From assembly GCA_019510305.1 (NCBI GenBank), contig JAEKKN010000017.1:62001-126000 (forward strand): a stretch of DNA of 64,000 nucleotides, given 5' to 3'. The stretch is from Microbacterium sp. GTDB taxonomy: Bacteria; Actinomycetota; Actinomycetes; Actinomycetales; Microbacteriaceae. Numbering within the stretch: the first letter of the stretch is position 1; every line of letters begins with the position of its first letter. Of the stretch, positions 1 through 8,634 are shown piece after piece. The notes beneath the pieces were generated by a model. The model saw only the letters and a list, made by a program, of their open reading frames with translations. It did no database searches and was not told where the DNA came from. Position numbers and translations under genes: made by a program.

Positions 1-708
1 CCCGACATCGTCCGCGAACGAGGCGGACGGATCCACATCCACCTCGGCGAAGCCGCCTTCGAGAGCGAGTTCGCGCACGAGCATCCGCAGGCGTGGCACA
101 CCGCCGGACTCGCGAGCTTCCAGGAGCTCCGCGAAGCCGGCTTCGGCACCAGCGCGACCGAGTTCGTCGACCAGCTCGGTGTGCTCGGCCCCGACTGCCA
201 CATCGCGCACGGCGTGTACATGAGCGCGCGCGACCGCGCGATCCTGCGGGAACGCCGCACCACCGTGGCCCTGTGCCCGCGGTCGAACGCCGTGATCGGC
301 CTCGAGGAGCCGCCGATCGCCGCGTACCTGCGCGAGGGCAGCCCGATCGCGGTCGGCACCGACTCGTTGTCGTCCAGTCCCTCGCTCGACGTTCTCGGCG
401 ACGTCGCCGCGCTCGCCCGCATCGCGCGCTCGCAGGGCTACACCGACCGCGACCTGCACGCCCGCCTGCTGGGCGCGGCCACACTCGGCGGAGCCCACGC
501 CATGGGCATCGACGTCGGCCCCGATCGCACCGGACACCTCGCCGTGGGCGCGCTCGCCGACCTCACCTTCTTCGACGTGCCGGCCGGCGGCGACTCGATC
601 CCCGAGCTCGTCGAAGCGGGCGAGGGCCGTGCTGCCGCGACGATCGTGTCGGGCGAAGTGCGCTTCGCGGCATCCGACTTCCCCCTCCAGACAGGAGCGA
701 CTCAGTGA
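1..708 (+). CDS. amidohydrolase (ATZ/TRZ-like deaminase), 3' part
   Basis: C-terminal 235 residues of a metal-dependent amidohydrolase; the start lies left of the window. The frame is open from base 1. It shows HIHLGE (about residue 12), the mid-barrel His-x-His-x-x-Glu motif of the ATZ/TRZ and SAH-deaminase group, then HIAHGVYM with a metal-site histidine, LCPRSN, and VGTDSLSSSPSLD with the metal-binding aspartate. The C-terminal GHLAVGALADLTFF stretch is the small composite beta domain. Family members deaminate purine or pyrimidine derivatives, such as aminofutalosine or S-adenosylhomocysteine; the substrate cannot be told from this part. It overlaps the cupin gene by 4 bases (GTGA), so the two are translationally coupled. 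Confidence 0.85.
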   Translation, partial: PDIVRERGGRIHIHLGEAAFESEFAHEHPQAWHTAGLASFQELREAGFGTSATEFVDQLGVLGPDCHIAHGVYMSARDRAILRERRTTVALCPRSNAVIGLEEPPIAAYLREGSPIAVGTDSLSSSPSLDVLGDVAALARIARSQGYTDRDLHARLLGAATLGGAHAMGIDVGPDRTGHLAVGALADLTFFDVPAGGDSIPELVEAGEGRAAATIVSGEVRFAASDFPLQTGATQ

Positions 709-1157
709 CCGCACGATCCGCCACCGCCGACCGGCTCGACCTCGCCCCGCATCCCGAAGGCGGCTGGTTCCGCCGCACGTGGACGAGCCCGCTGGCCGTC
801 GAGACGCCGAACGGCCCGCGCCCGGCCGGCACCTGCATCCACTACCTCCTGCAGGCCGACGAACGCAGCGAGTGGCATGTCGTCACGAGCGACGAGCTGT
901 GGCTGTGGCACGGTCCCGGCAGGCTGGAGCTGAGTCTCGGCGGTGACGGCGCCGAGCCGCGGGCGGCGTCGACCATCGTGCTGAGCGGGACGGATGCCGC
1001 TCAGGTGCTCGTGCCGGCGGGCGTCTGGCAGGCGGCCCGCCCGCTCGACGACAGCGAGGTCCTGGTGTCGTGCTTCGTGTCTCCAGGTTTCGATTTCGCC
1101 GATTGGCGGCTCGCCGCGTCGCCTACTCTTGATCAGAACTCGAACACTCTCCCGTGA
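705..1157 (+). CDS. cupin_5 (DUF985) family protein
   Basis: A 150-residue single-domain cupin. LAPHPEGGWFRRTW at the N-terminus, then IHYLL, WHVV and LWLWH, and VLVPAGVWQAA are the standard DUF985/cupin_5 signatures. The family is a small beta-barrel enzyme or binding protein of unknown substrate. The GTG start overlaps the amidohydrolase stop, and AGGAG lies 7 to 12 bases upstream, which fixes the start; an open frame running further upstream is only a shadow of the amidohydrolase. Coupled translation suggests that both act on the same metabolite, which is inference. Confidence 0.85.
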   Translation: MTARSATADRLDLAPHPEGGWFRRTWTSPLAVETPNGPRPAGTCIHYLLQADERSEWHVVTSDELWLWHGPGRLELSLGGDGAEPRAASTIVLSGTDAAQVLVPAGVWQAARPLDDSEVLVSCFVSPGFDFADWRLAASPTLDQNSNTLP

Positions 1158-1189
1158 GACATCTACCCGACCACACCTCAGGAGCGACC

Positions 1190-2032
1190 GTGCCCCGTAC
1201 CCTCCGCCGCGCCGCGGCCGCCGCCATCGCGGTCGTCGCCGCAGTCACCCTCGCCGCCTGCGCCGGCACCCCCTCTTCCTCATCCACGGCCGCTGACGGC
1301 GAGCTTCAGACCGTCACCGCCGGCAAGCTCACGATCGCCACGGGCGAGCCCGACTACGAGCCCTGGTTCGTCGACGACGATCCCTCGAACGGCAAGGGCT
1401 TCGAGGGAGCCGTCGCGAACGCGGTCGCCGAGCAGCTCGGCTTCGACTCCTCCGACATCGAGTGGGTGCGCACCGGCTTCGACGCGGCGATCGCGCCGGG
1501 TCCGAAGGACTGGGACATCAACATCCAGCAGTTCTCGGTCACCGACGAGCGCAAGAACGCCGTCGACTTCTCGAGCCCGTACTACACGACCACTCAGGCC
1601 GTCGTGGCGCTGAACAGCTCGTCGTCGGCATCCGCCACCACGATCGACGAGCTGAAGAAGGCCAAGGTCGGTGTCGCGGCCGGCACCACCAGTTACACGG
1701 TCGCCAAGGAGCAGCTCGGAGACGCGAACCTCAGCGTGTTCAACACGGTCGACGACGTCGTGCTCGCACTGCAGGCAGGCCAGATCGACGCCATGATCAC
1801 CGACCTGCCCGGGGCGTTCTACATCACCGGCGCCGTGGTCGACGACTCGACCGTCACGGGTCAGTTCGAAAGCTCCGACGGCGGCGACGAGTTCGCCGTC
1901 GTGCTGCCGAAGGGCTCGGCCCTGACGAAGGCCGTGTCCGATGCGGTCGACGCGCTGCGCGAAGACGGCACGCTCGATGAGCTGCAGCAGAAGTGGCTCA
2001 GCGACGCAGTCGACGTCCCCGTTCTGAAGTGA
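1190..2032 (+). CDS. amino-acid ABC transporter substrate-binding lipoprotein
   Basis: A 280-residue extracytoplasmic solute-binding protein of family 3 (polar amino acids). The GTG at 1190 is preferred over an upstream in-frame GTG because CAGGAG sits six bases before it. The N-terminus is a lipoprotein signal: two arginines, an Ala/Val-rich core and the lipobox LAAC with Cys24, followed by a Ser/Thr-rich linker. The mature domain contains GKLTIATGEPDYEPW, DINIQQFSVTDERKNAVDFS and a late KWLSDAV helix, all typical of the fold. It would capture an amino acid outside the membrane and deliver it to the permease encoded next; the stop overlaps that gene's GTG. The exact ligand is not evident. 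Confidence 0.9.
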   Translation: MPRTLRRAAAAAIAVVAAVTLAACAGTPSSSSTAADGELQTVTAGKLTIATGEPDYEPWFVDDDPSNGKGFEGAVANAVAEQLGFDSSDIEWVRTGFDAAIAPGPKDWDINIQQFSVTDERKNAVDFSSPYYTTTQAVVALNSSSSASATTIDELKKAKVGVAAGTTSYTVAKEQLGDANLSVFNTVDDVVLALQAGQIDAMITDLPGAFYITGAVVDDSTVTGQFESSDGGDEFAVVLPKGSALTKAVSDAVDALREDGTLDELQQKWLSDAVDVPVLK

Positions 2033-2895
2033 CGAACCTCTCCGCAGAGACGGCGTGGCAGCCGAGCGAGCTCGAGCTGTCGCGCCGCGCTCTGCGGCGT
2101 CGAGCCACCACGCGCTCGGTGCTGATCGCGTTCCTCAGCAGCCTCGTGCTGGTGGCGGTCGTCGTGATCGTCGTCGTGAACACGCCGGGCTGGACCGTCG
2201 TGCAGCAGACGTTCTTCAACCCGAAGATCGCGCTGCAGAGCATCGGTCCGGTGTTCCAGGGCCTGCTGACCAACCTGCTCGTGCTCGTGATCGCGGCGAT
2301 CGGCGTCGCGGTCCTCGGCACGCTGCTCGCGACGCTGCGCTCGCTGCGCGGCCCGGTGTTCTTCCCGCTGCGCGCGCTCGCCGCGGCCTACACCGACTTC
2401 TTCCGCGGCGTGCCGCTGCTGATCGTGCTGTACCTGATCGGCTACGGCATCCCCGCGCTGATGATCTTCCCGCGGATGCCTCCGGCGTTCTGGGGAACCA
2501 TCGCGATCATCGTCACGTATTCGGCGTACGTCGCCGAAGTGCTTCGCGCCGGCATGGAGGCCGTGCATCCCTCGCAGCGGGTCGCCGCGCGCTCGCTGGG
2601 TCTCAGCCACGCGCAGACCCTGCGCATCGTGGTGATCCCGCAGGGCGTGCGCAAGGTCGTGCCCGCCCTCATGAACGACTTCGTGTCGATGCAGAAGGAC
2701 GTCGGACTGATCTCGGTGCTCGGGGTGATCGACGCGGTCCGCGCCGCGCAGCTGCAGGTCGCCGACACCTACAACTACACGCCGTACGTCGTCGCGGGCC
2801 TGTTCTTCATCGCCCTCAGCTGGCCGATGATCCGGTTCACGGATGCTGTGACGGCCCGCCTCAACAGACGCGAGCAGGCCGGAGGAGTCGTATGA
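2029..2895 (+). CDS. amino-acid ABC transporter permease
   Basis: A 288-residue inner-membrane subunit of the His/Glu/Gln/Arg/opine (HisM/GlnP) type. A cytoplasmic N-terminal tail of about 35 residues precedes a first membrane helix. Later segments include the core YTDFFRGVPLLIVLY and the EAA loop AEVLRAGMEAVHPSQRVAARSLG, which contacts the ATPase. The GTG start overlaps the TGA of the binding-protein gene, and the stop overlaps the ATG of the ATPase gene. Together the three genes form a complete one-permease importer, with the permease presumably a homodimer. Confidence 0.9.
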   Translation: MTNLSAETAWQPSELELSRRALRRRATTRSVLIAFLSSLVLVAVVVIVVVNTPGWTVVQQTFFNPKIALQSIGPVFQGLLTNLLVLVIAAIGVAVLGTLLATLRSLRGPVFFPLRALAAAYTDFFRGVPLLIVLYLIGYGIPALMIFPRMPPAFWGTIAIIVTYSAYVAEVLRAGMEAVHPSQRVAARSLGLSHAQTLRIVVIPQGVRKVVPALMNDFVSMQKDVGLISVLGVIDAVRAAQLQVADTYNYTPYVVAGLFFIALSWPMIRFTDAVTARLNRREQAGGVV

Positions 2896-3647
2896 GCCCT
2901 GTACCGTCCGATGGTGCTGTCGTCATCGAGGCCCGCGGCGTGCGCAAGCGCTTCGGCGACCACGACGTGCTCCGCGGGCTCGACCTCGCGGTCGCCCGTC
3001 ACGAGGTGGTCGTGCTGATCGGGGCCTCCGGCTCCGGCAAGTCGACGCTGCTGAAGACCATGAACCTCATCGAGCGCGTCGACGACGGGCAGATCTTCCT
3101 CAGCGGCGACGACATCACCGATCCGAGGGCGGATGCCGACAGCATCCGCGCCCGCATCGGCGTCGTGTTCCAGCACTTCAACCTCTTCCCGCATCTCACG
3201 GTGCTCGAGAACATCACCCTCGCAGCGCGCAAGGTGCACGGATGGCGTGCCCCCGATGCGCGTGCGCGCGCCCTGGAGCTTCTCGAGACGCTCGGCCTCG
3301 GTGCGAAGGCGGGGGAGTACCCCGACCGGCTCTCCGGGGGCCAGCAGCAGCGCGTCGCGATCGTGCGCGCGATCCTCACCGAACCCGAAGTGCTGCTGCT
3401 CGACGAGATCACCAGCGCTCTGGACCCGCAGCTCGTCGGAGAGGTGCTCGACCTCGTGCGCGAGCTCAAGCGCCGCGGCACGACGATCGTGATGGCCACG
3501 CACGAGATGTCCTTCGCCCGCGAGGTCGCCGACCGCGTGGTGTTCCTCAAGGAGGGCGTGCTCGTCGAGCAGGGACCGCCGGAGCAGCTCTTCGACGCCC
3601 CGCAGCATCCCGCCACCGTAGAGTTCCTCTCGCGCGTGCGGCACTGA
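2892..3647 (+). CDS. amino-acid ABC transporter ATP-binding protein
   Basis: A 251-residue ATPase of the GlnQ/HisP class. Walker A is GASGSGKST (about residue 42), the Q-loop region is GVVFQHFNLFPH, the signature is LSGGQQQR, Walker B is VLLLDEITSALDP and the H-loop is ATHEMSFA. The QHFNLFPH and THEMSFA motifs are characteristic of polar amino-acid importers. One departure from the usual is Ile for Pro in Walker B (DEIT instead of DEPT), which some homologs share and which should not abolish activity. The ATG overlaps the permease stop as ATGA. Confidence 0.92.
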   Translation: MSPVPSDGAVVIEARGVRKRFGDHDVLRGLDLAVARHEVVVLIGASGSGKSTLLKTMNLIERVDDGQIFLSGDDITDPRADADSIRARIGVVFQHFNLFPHLTVLENITLAARKVHGWRAPDARARALELLETLGLGAKAGEYPDRLSGGQQQRVAIVRAILTEPEVLLLDEITSALDPQLVGEVLDLVRELKRRGTTIVMATHEMSFAREVADRVVFLKEGVLVEQGPPEQLFDAPQHPATVEFLSRVRH

Positions 3648-3652
3648 GTTCT

Positions 3653-3706
3653 CGCGTCCGCCCGACGTTTCGCGTCCGCCCGACGTTTCGCGTGCGCCCG
3701 ACGTTT
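3653..3706 (+). repeat. three tandem copies of an 18-base unit
   Basis: The unit CGCGTCCGCCCGACGTTT occurs at 3653-3670 and 3671-3688 and, with one change (C to G at the sixth base), at 3689-3706; a fourth partial copy follows. It begins six bases after the ABC ATPase stop, in a 195-base gap before the convergent pnuC gene. The rest of the gap holds GC-rich inverted segments (GACGCACCACC near 3750 against GGTGGGGCGTC near 3783) but no gene I can support. Confidence 0.85.
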
Positions 3707-3842
3707 CGCGTGCGGATGCGGGGAGCCGTGGGCGCGCCACCGCGCTCGTGACGCACCACCATCGAATCCGCGTCGGGATCCTGGTGGGGCGTCGGCATCC
3801 TGGTGGCGCGCGGACGACGGCCGAGTCGGATGCGGGGATGCG

Positions 3843-4550
3843 TCAGGCTTCGGGGCTCTGCGGACGCGGATCGGGCATGATCGTGTCGACCCGGGGTTTC
3901 GCGTTCGCCTGCGCGCGCACCCACACCACGAATCCGATCGCGGTGAAGGCTCCGTAGAACACGTACATGAAGCCGGTGGCGTAGAAGCCCGAGCTGAACA
4001 GCAGCGGCACGCCGACCACGTCGACGGCGATCCAGATCAGCCAGAACTCGGTCCAGCCCTTCGCCATGCCGTAGGTCGCCATCAGCGATCCCACGAAGGT
4101 CCAGGCATCCGCCCACACCGGTTCCCACGAGCCGAGCGCCCGGAACAGGGGCGTCAGCGCCACGGTGCCGACGACCATGACGAGCACGATGCCTACGCGG
4201 GCGCTCCAGGGCGCCCAGCGCGGCGTCACCTGCCCGCCATCGGATGCCGCCTGACGCCACCGCACCCAGCCGTAGATCGCGACCGTGATGAACATCACCT
4301 GGCGCCCCGCCTGACCCAGCAGGCTCGGCAGCTCGTGATCGGGGTTCAGGATGGTGCCGAGGAACACGGTCAGCAGCAGCACGTTGCCGACGATGCCGAC
4401 CGGCCACGCCCACACCTTGCGGCGCATGCCGCCCAGCGCGCTCGCGAGTCCGAAGACGTTGCCGACGACCTCGCGCACGAGCAGCGTCTGGCCACCGGGC
4501 AGCGACCAGGTCGAGTTGAACAGCTCGACGAGCCAGGTGAACAGGTTCAT
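3843..4550 (-). CDS. pnuC: nicotinamide riboside/mononucleotide transporter PnuC
   Basis: A 235-residue integral membrane protein of the PnuC family, which moves nicotinamide riboside across the cytoplasmic membrane for NAD salvage by facilitated diffusion. Recognisable features are the early GNVFGLASALGGMRRKVWAWPVGIVGNVL segment, about seven hydrophobic helices, and WTEFWLIWIAVDVVGVPLLF near the C-terminus with the Trp-rich motif of the substrate channel. Length is normal. Its ATG overlaps the stop of the upstream GNAT gene, so the two form an operon. No NAD-biosynthesis gene or NiaR-type site is visible nearby. Confidence 0.92.
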   Translation of the reverse strand: MNLFTWLVELFNSTWSLPGGQTLLVREVVGNVFGLASALGGMRRKVWAWPVGIVGNVLLLTVFLGTILNPDHELPSLLGQAGRQVMFITVAIYGWVRWRQAASDGGQVTPRWAPWSARVGIVLVMVVGTVALTPLFRALGSWEPVWADAWTFVGSLMATYGMAKGWTEFWLIWIAVDVVGVPLLFSSGFYATGFMYVFYGAFTAIGFVVWVRAQANAKPRVDTIMPDPRPQSPEA

Positions 4551-5056
4551 GCGGGGGACGGGCGGTCGTCGAGGATCAGCTGCAGGAAGGTGAGGTCGAG
4601 CCAGCGGCCGAACTTCATGCCGACCTGCGGCATCCGCCCTGTCTCGACGAAGCCGAGCCGCTCGTGCAGGGCGATCGAGCCGGCGTTGTCGCTCTCGACG
4701 GCCGCGACCATCACGTGCTTGCCGATCGTGCGGGCCTGCGAGATCAGCTCGGTCATGAGCGCCCTGCCGATGCCGCGGCCGCGCTGGTCGGAGCGTACAT
4801 AGACCGAATGCTCGATCGTGTGCCGGTAGCCGTCGTGCGGACGCCAGTCGCCGAACGTGGCGTAGCCGAGCACGCCGTCGTCGTCGGATGCCACCAGCAC
4901 CGGGTAGCCTGCGCGCAGACGATCGGCGAGCCAGGCGGCGCGATCGTCGACGTCGACGAGACGCTCGTTCCAGATCGCCGTGGTGTTGGCCACGGCGTCG
5001 TTGTAGATCTCGGTGATCGTCTCGAGATCGGCGATCTCGGCATCTCTGATGTGCAC
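4547..5056 (-). CDS. GNAT N-acetyltransferase (phosphinothricin acetyltransferase-like)
   Basis: A 169-residue GCN5-related acetyltransferase. IRDAEIADLETITEIYNDAV at the start and WLADRLRAGYPVLVA resemble the Pat/Bar and MnaT group, which acetylate phosphinothricin, methionine sulfoximine or similar amino acids. The acetyl-CoA loop is VRSDQRGRGIGRALM (about residues 91-105), followed by AAVESDNAGSIALHERLGF. I chose the GTG at 5056 because AGAGGAG lies seven bases upstream; an in-frame ATG nine codons earlier would place that ribosome site inside the gene. The stop overlaps pnuC. The real substrate is unknown. Confidence 0.85.
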   Translation of the reverse strand: MHIRDAEIADLETITEIYNDAVANTTAIWNERLVDVDDRAAWLADRLRAGYPVLVASDDDGVLGYATFGDWRPHDGYRHTIEHSVYVRSDQRGRGIGRALMTELISQARTIGKHVMVAAVESDNAGSIALHERLGFVETGRMPQVGMKFGRWLDLTFLQLILDDRPSPA

Positions 5057-5190
5057 GGCGGTCTCCTCTGTGCGTGGGGCGCGCATCGCCGACGGTAGCA
5101 GGGGCGGGGGTTCGCCCTGAATTCTGTTGCGTCGGAACCGCGCCACGGGCGTGTGTGCGGGAAGTCGCGACCGGAAGTCAGAATGAGGGA

Positions 5191-6081
5191 ATGACGAACG
5201 CAACGACCGTGCGCGACGAGATCGTGGCGGGAATCGACGCCGAGCACCTCGGGGCCTACGGTCTGCACGTGCTGATCGGCGACCACGAGGCCGGGCATCG
5301 GTGGCGCAGCGATGACCGCGAGAACCTGTATTCGGTGTCGAAGGGCGTCAGCGCGCTCGCCGCAGGCATCGCGATCGACGAGGGGCTGCTGTCGCTGGAC
5401 ACCCCGGCGCTCGATCTCGTCACCGTGCCCGCACCGGGTTCCGGAGTCGAGAGTGTGACGCTCGAGCACTTGCTGACGATGACCAGCGGCATCGACTTCA
5501 CGTGGTTCGGGAGTCAACCGGTGACGTCTCCGGATCTTGCGGTGGAGATGCTCAGTGCGCCCACGCGTGGGCCGGGTTCGATCTTCCAGTACTCCGACGC
5601 GAGCACCTATACGGCGATGCGGATGTTGGGCGCAATCGTCGGCGACGTGCGCGACTGGCTCATGCCCCGGCTGTTCGAGCCGCTCGGCATCCACAATCCG
5701 CAGTGGCACAGGTGTCCGCGCGGCTGGGTCGTGGGCGGCAGCGGGCTGGAGTTGAGGACCGAGGAATTGGCGCGGATCGGGCGGGTGCTGCGCGACGGCG
5801 GCGGCGGACTCGTGAGCCGCGGCTGGGTCGAGCGGATGCATTCGCAGTGGGTGCCGACGGGTGCCGACGGCGACTCCGCGAACTACGGTCTCGCGGTCTG
5901 GCAGGGGCCAGGCCGAACATGGCGGCTCGATGGGCTCTACGGCCAGTACGTGATCGTCGACGAGGAGGCGGATGCCGTCGTCACGATCACCGCGCACGAG
6001 GAGAACCGCGACCACCGGCTCGCCGAGATCGCGGCGGATGCGCTGCGCGGCCTCGACGCCGAGAAACCGCTTCGCGCATGA
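5191..6081 (+). CDS. serine hydrolase, beta-lactamase class C / DD-peptidase family
   Basis: A 296-residue beta-lactamase-fold hydrolase. The catalytic Ser-x-x-Lys is SVSK (Ser48, Lys51) in ENLYSVSKGVSALAAG, the second element is the Tyr of QYSDASTY (about residue 133), and LEHLLTMTSGIDF is the class C-like stretch between them. There is no signal peptide, so it is likely cytoplasmic, as in esterase or 6-aminohexanoate-dimer hydrolase relatives rather than a secreted beta-lactamase. The gene is divergent from the GNAT gene across about 130 bases and convergent with the next membrane-protein gene. The natural ester or amide substrate cannot be inferred. Confidence 0.85.
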   Translation: MTNATTVRDEIVAGIDAEHLGAYGLHVLIGDHEAGHRWRSDDRENLYSVSKGVSALAAGIAIDEGLLSLDTPALDLVTVPAPGSGVESVTLEHLLTMTSGIDFTWFGSQPVTSPDLAVEMLSAPTRGPGSIFQYSDASTYTAMRMLGAIVGDVRDWLMPRLFEPLGIHNPQWHRCPRGWVVGGSGLELRTEELARIGRVLRDGGGGLVSRGWVERMHSQWVPTGADGDSANYGLAVWQGPGRTWRLDGLYGQYVIVDEEADAVVTITAHEENRDHRLAEIAADALRGLDAEKPLRA

Positions 6082-6106
6082 AGACACCACGCCGCGGCGG
6101 GTGTCT
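6082..6106 (+). terminator. hairpin directly after the serine hydrolase gene
   Basis: AGACACC at 6082-6088 pairs with GGTGTCT at 6100-6106, and the intervening bases extend the stem with CGCCG/CGGCG. It starts at the base after the stop. No T-run follows, so if it terminates it would be a GC-rich actinobacterial type. A second CGCGGAGGCG/GGTGTCTCGC repeat pair follows to about 6160. Confidence 0.55.
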
Positions 6107-6175
6107 CGCGCGCGGAGGCGTGCGTCACGGCGCGGAGGCGGTGTCTCGCCGCCCGCGCGGGATCGCGGCATCCGC

Positions 6176-7408
6176 TCAGGCCGCGCGTCCCCGCGTGCTC
6201 AGCGCGTCGCGGACGACGATCGCGCGGCGCAGGTCGACCATGATCGGGTCGAAGAACCGCTCGCGGTAGCGCGGTTCGCTCACGGCCGAGAAGATGAACG
6301 GCAGCGTCGCGATCAGGGACAGGAGCGCCGCGGCTTTGATGAGGTTGACCGTGACGGGCAGGTGCGCTCCGCCGATCACGAGCGGCTCGACAGGCAGCGG
6401 CTGCGCGGCGCTGCCCGGCCCGACCCAGATCTCGACGACTCCGACTGGGATCGCGACCGAGCCGATGATGATGAGCAGCGCGCACAGGAGAGCGGCGAAG
6501 AAGAGCGCCTGCAGCAGCTGCGCGAAGGTCATCACGAGCAGGATGTTCACGCGCTGCGGCCAGCGCAGCGCCTGCCGGGCGCCTGAGGCCGAGGTGAGCC
6601 GCTCGGCCGGGGTGTCTTTCAGGAGAGCCGCCCGCTGCTCGGCCGTCGTCGCATAGGTCTCGTCGTCGATCTCGCCTGCGCTCACACGCAGGACGACGAT
6701 GGTCGCGAGGGCGCCGATGACCAGGCCGACGAGCGCGAGCGAACTGCCGTGCAGGGCGGATGCCATCTGCCAGACCTCCGCGGAGAAGAACGCGAAGACC
6801 ACGAGCATCAGGATCACGGGCAGCGCGATCGACGCCATGTGCCCGATCGCCGAGGCGTTGCGCACGGCGAGCCTCGAGGCCCACGAGATCAGCGCGCCGC
6901 CGCCCATGCCGGTGACGAGCACGCACACCGCGATGATCACGATGGTCTCGAACACCGGGCTGACCGTCGCCTGCCGATCCAGGGCGTAGCCGCCGGCGAC
7001 GAGCGCGGCCGCACACAGCACGATGACGGATGCCGCGACAGCCGTGCCCGGACCGGTCGGTAACCGTCGCACGGCGAGGCGCACCAGCAGGAACGCGATC
7101 CATGCGAGCGCCAGCGCGAGCAGCAGAAGGATCAGCACCACCACCGCGACGATCGTCTCGTCCTCATCCGACAGCTCGAGAGCCGCGGAGATCGCGACGT
7201 CGAGACCGCCGGTGAGCAGGAACATCGCCACCGTGACCCACGCGAGCAGCGGAGCGACGCGTCGCGGCAGATCGGTGAACCAGCGCCGCAGGGGCACGAA
7301 GGTCGGCAGCCCCTGCTCGCGGAACCAGCGGTCGGCATCGCGACGGACGGCGGATGGCGCGGCCGTCGCCCCTGCTCGCGGAGACGGGCGACGACGTGCG
7401 GATGACAT
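6176..7408 (-). CDS. multi-pass membrane protein of unknown function
   Basis: A protein of about 410 residues with a basic, Ala/Arg-rich cytoplasmic N-terminus of about 60 residues and then some nine to ten hydrophobic segments. Examples are VAPLLAWVTVAMFLLTGG, TIVAVVVLILLLLALALAW and VILMLVVFAFFSAEVW. A hydrophilic loop (EIDDETYATTAEQRAALL, about residues 262-280) separates two membrane halves. I recognise no family motif; it may be a transporter-like or envelope protein. The ATG at 7408 is chosen over one seven codons upstream; neither has a strong ribosome site. The 242-base region to the divergent oxidoreductase gene holds promoters only. Confidence 0.7.
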   Translation of the reverse strand: MSSARRRPSPRAGATAAPSAVRRDADRWFREQGLPTFVPLRRWFTDLPRRVAPLLAWVTVAMFLLTGGLDVAISAALELSDEDETIVAVVVLILLLLALALAWIAFLLVRLAVRRLPTGPGTAVAASVIVLCAAALVAGGYALDRQATVSPVFETIVIIAVCVLVTGMGGGALISWASRLAVRNASAIGHMASIALPVILMLVVFAFFSAEVWQMASALHGSSLALVGLVIGALATIVVLRVSAGEIDDETYATTAEQRAALLKDTPAERLTSASGARQALRWPQRVNILLVMTFAQLLQALFFAALLCALLIIIGSVAIPVGVVEIWVGPGSAAQPLPVEPLVIGGAHLPVTVNLIKAAALLSLIATLPFIFSAVSEPRYRERFFDPIMVDLRRAIVVRDALSTRGRAA

Positions 7409-7650
7409 GCAGCCGAGGATACCGGCCACCGTCGGACCTGCCGCGCTCGGCCCCCGGTCGGCGCCGCGCTCGGCTCGCCCGGCATCGATCCGCCCCGCTC
7501 GGAGCCCCGCTCAGCGCGCCCGCTCGCCCGGTGACTCATCCGGGAGCCGCATGGCCCGCCTATGCTCTCCTTGAGCCAAGTGCTTCAGCGCCCCGACATC
7601 GCAGGCCGAGCGACCCGGCGAGCGACCGGACCATCCGAAGGAGAAGCACG

Positions 7651-8634
7651 ATGACGAAGACACGATGGGCCGTGCTCGGTCCCGGAGTCATCAGCACCGA
7701 TTTCGTCACCGGGCTGCGCAGCTCGAGCCTCGGCGTGCTGCACGCGGTCGGCAGCTCCGACCCCGATCGCGCGGCCGCCTTCGCCGCACAGCACGAAGCT
7801 GCGGCATCCGGCAACTATTCCGACGTCATCGCGCGCGACGACGTCGACGCCGTGTACATCGGCACCGTGCACACCACCCACGCCACTCTCGCGATCGAAG
7901 CCCTCGAGGCGGGCAAGGCCGTCCTGTGCGAGAAGCCGATCACACCGACGGCCGCCGACACGCGACGGGTCCTCGACGCCGCTGCCCGTGCGGGCGTGCC
8001 CTTCGTCGAGGCGTTCAAGCAGCGCTTCGGCCCCTTCGCCGATCTGCTGCGTCGGCTCCTCGCCGACCGCGAACTCGGGGAGGTGCACGGAGTGGTTGCC
8101 GGGTTCGGTGGGAACAATCCGGCTCGGACCGGGCGTGCCTTCGATCCGACGCTCGCCGGCGGGGCGATCCTCGACGTCGGCTGCTACCCGACATCGCTCG
8201 CGGTCGAGGTGGCCAGGATGACGGGCCGTGGTGATCAGCGCGTGAAGTTCGGCGATGTCGAGGCCGAATGGGTGAACGGTGTGGATGCCGACACCACGGC
8301 GCATCTGGCGATCGGAGACCTGGCTGTGGAGCTGCGCACCGCGGTGATCCGCGAGATGCCGGGGGCTGCGGTGATCAGCTGCGAGCGAGGTGACATCGTC
8401 CTGCCCTACGCATGGGGGAGTCGCACCGAGAGCCCCTCCTCGCTCATTCTCCGCGCTGACGGCGAGGAGAAGATCGTGACCGTGCCCACGGTGCAGCCCA
8501 TGGCCGCCGAAGCGGATGCCGTCTCCCGCGCGCTCATCGATGGGCGCGTCGAGGCACCCGAGATGCCGTGGGTCGACTCCGCGCTGATCGCGGAGATCAG
8601 CACACGCTGGCTCGAGGCCGCCCGACGTCAGTGA
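7651..8634 (+). CDS. Gfo/Idh/MocA family NAD(P)-dependent oxidoreductase
   Basis: A 327-residue dehydrogenase. The Rossmann domain starts with WAVLGPGVISTDF (Gly-x-Gly dinucleotide loop; the middle glycine is followed by Val), then VYIGTVHTTHATLAIEAL and the signature CEKPIT with the conserved Lys-Pro. The second domain contains GGAILDVGCYPTSLAVEVARM, typical of the dihydrodiol/trans-dihydrobenzenediol and D-xylose dehydrogenase subgroup. It probably oxidises or reduces a sugar or polyol; the substrate is unknown. AAGGAG seven bases upstream sets the ATG. The last seven bases overlap the convergent DUF808 gene. TATGCT at 7561-7566 is a candidate -10. Confidence 0.87.
   Translation: MTKTRWAVLGPGVISTDFVTGLRSSSLGVLHAVGSSDPDRAAAFAAQHEAAASGNYSDVIARDDVDAVYIGTVHTTHATLAIEALEAGKAVLCEKPITPTAADTRRVLDAAARAGVPFVEAFKQRFGPFADLLRRLLADRELGEVHGVVAGFGGNNPARTGRAFDPTLAGGAILDVGCYPTSLAVEVARMTGRGDQRVKFGDVEAEWVNGVDADTTAHLAIGDLAVELRTAVIREMPGAAVISCERGDIVLPYAWGSRTESPSSLILRADGEEKIVTVPTVQPMAAEADAVSRALIDGRVEAPEMPWVDSALIAEISTRWLEAARRQ

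Noticed and set aside
93..704. N-terminal extension of the cupin gene to base 93
   Set aside because: The extra residues are an out-of-frame reading of the amidohydrolase; the GTG at 705 has a good ribosome site and matches the family start.
3653..3706. Possible CRISPR-like array
   Set aside because: Units are only 18 bases and contiguous, without spacers, and there are no cas genes; it is a simple tandem repeat.
5191..6081. Secreted beta-lactamase (resistance gene)
   Set aside because: There is no signal peptide and the motifs fit the broad class C-like esterase/peptidase family; resistance cannot be claimed.
8628..8634. Frameshift at the overlap of the oxidoreductase and DUF808 genes
   Set aside because: The genes converge and each has a normal family-like C-terminus; the seven-base overlap is ordinary.
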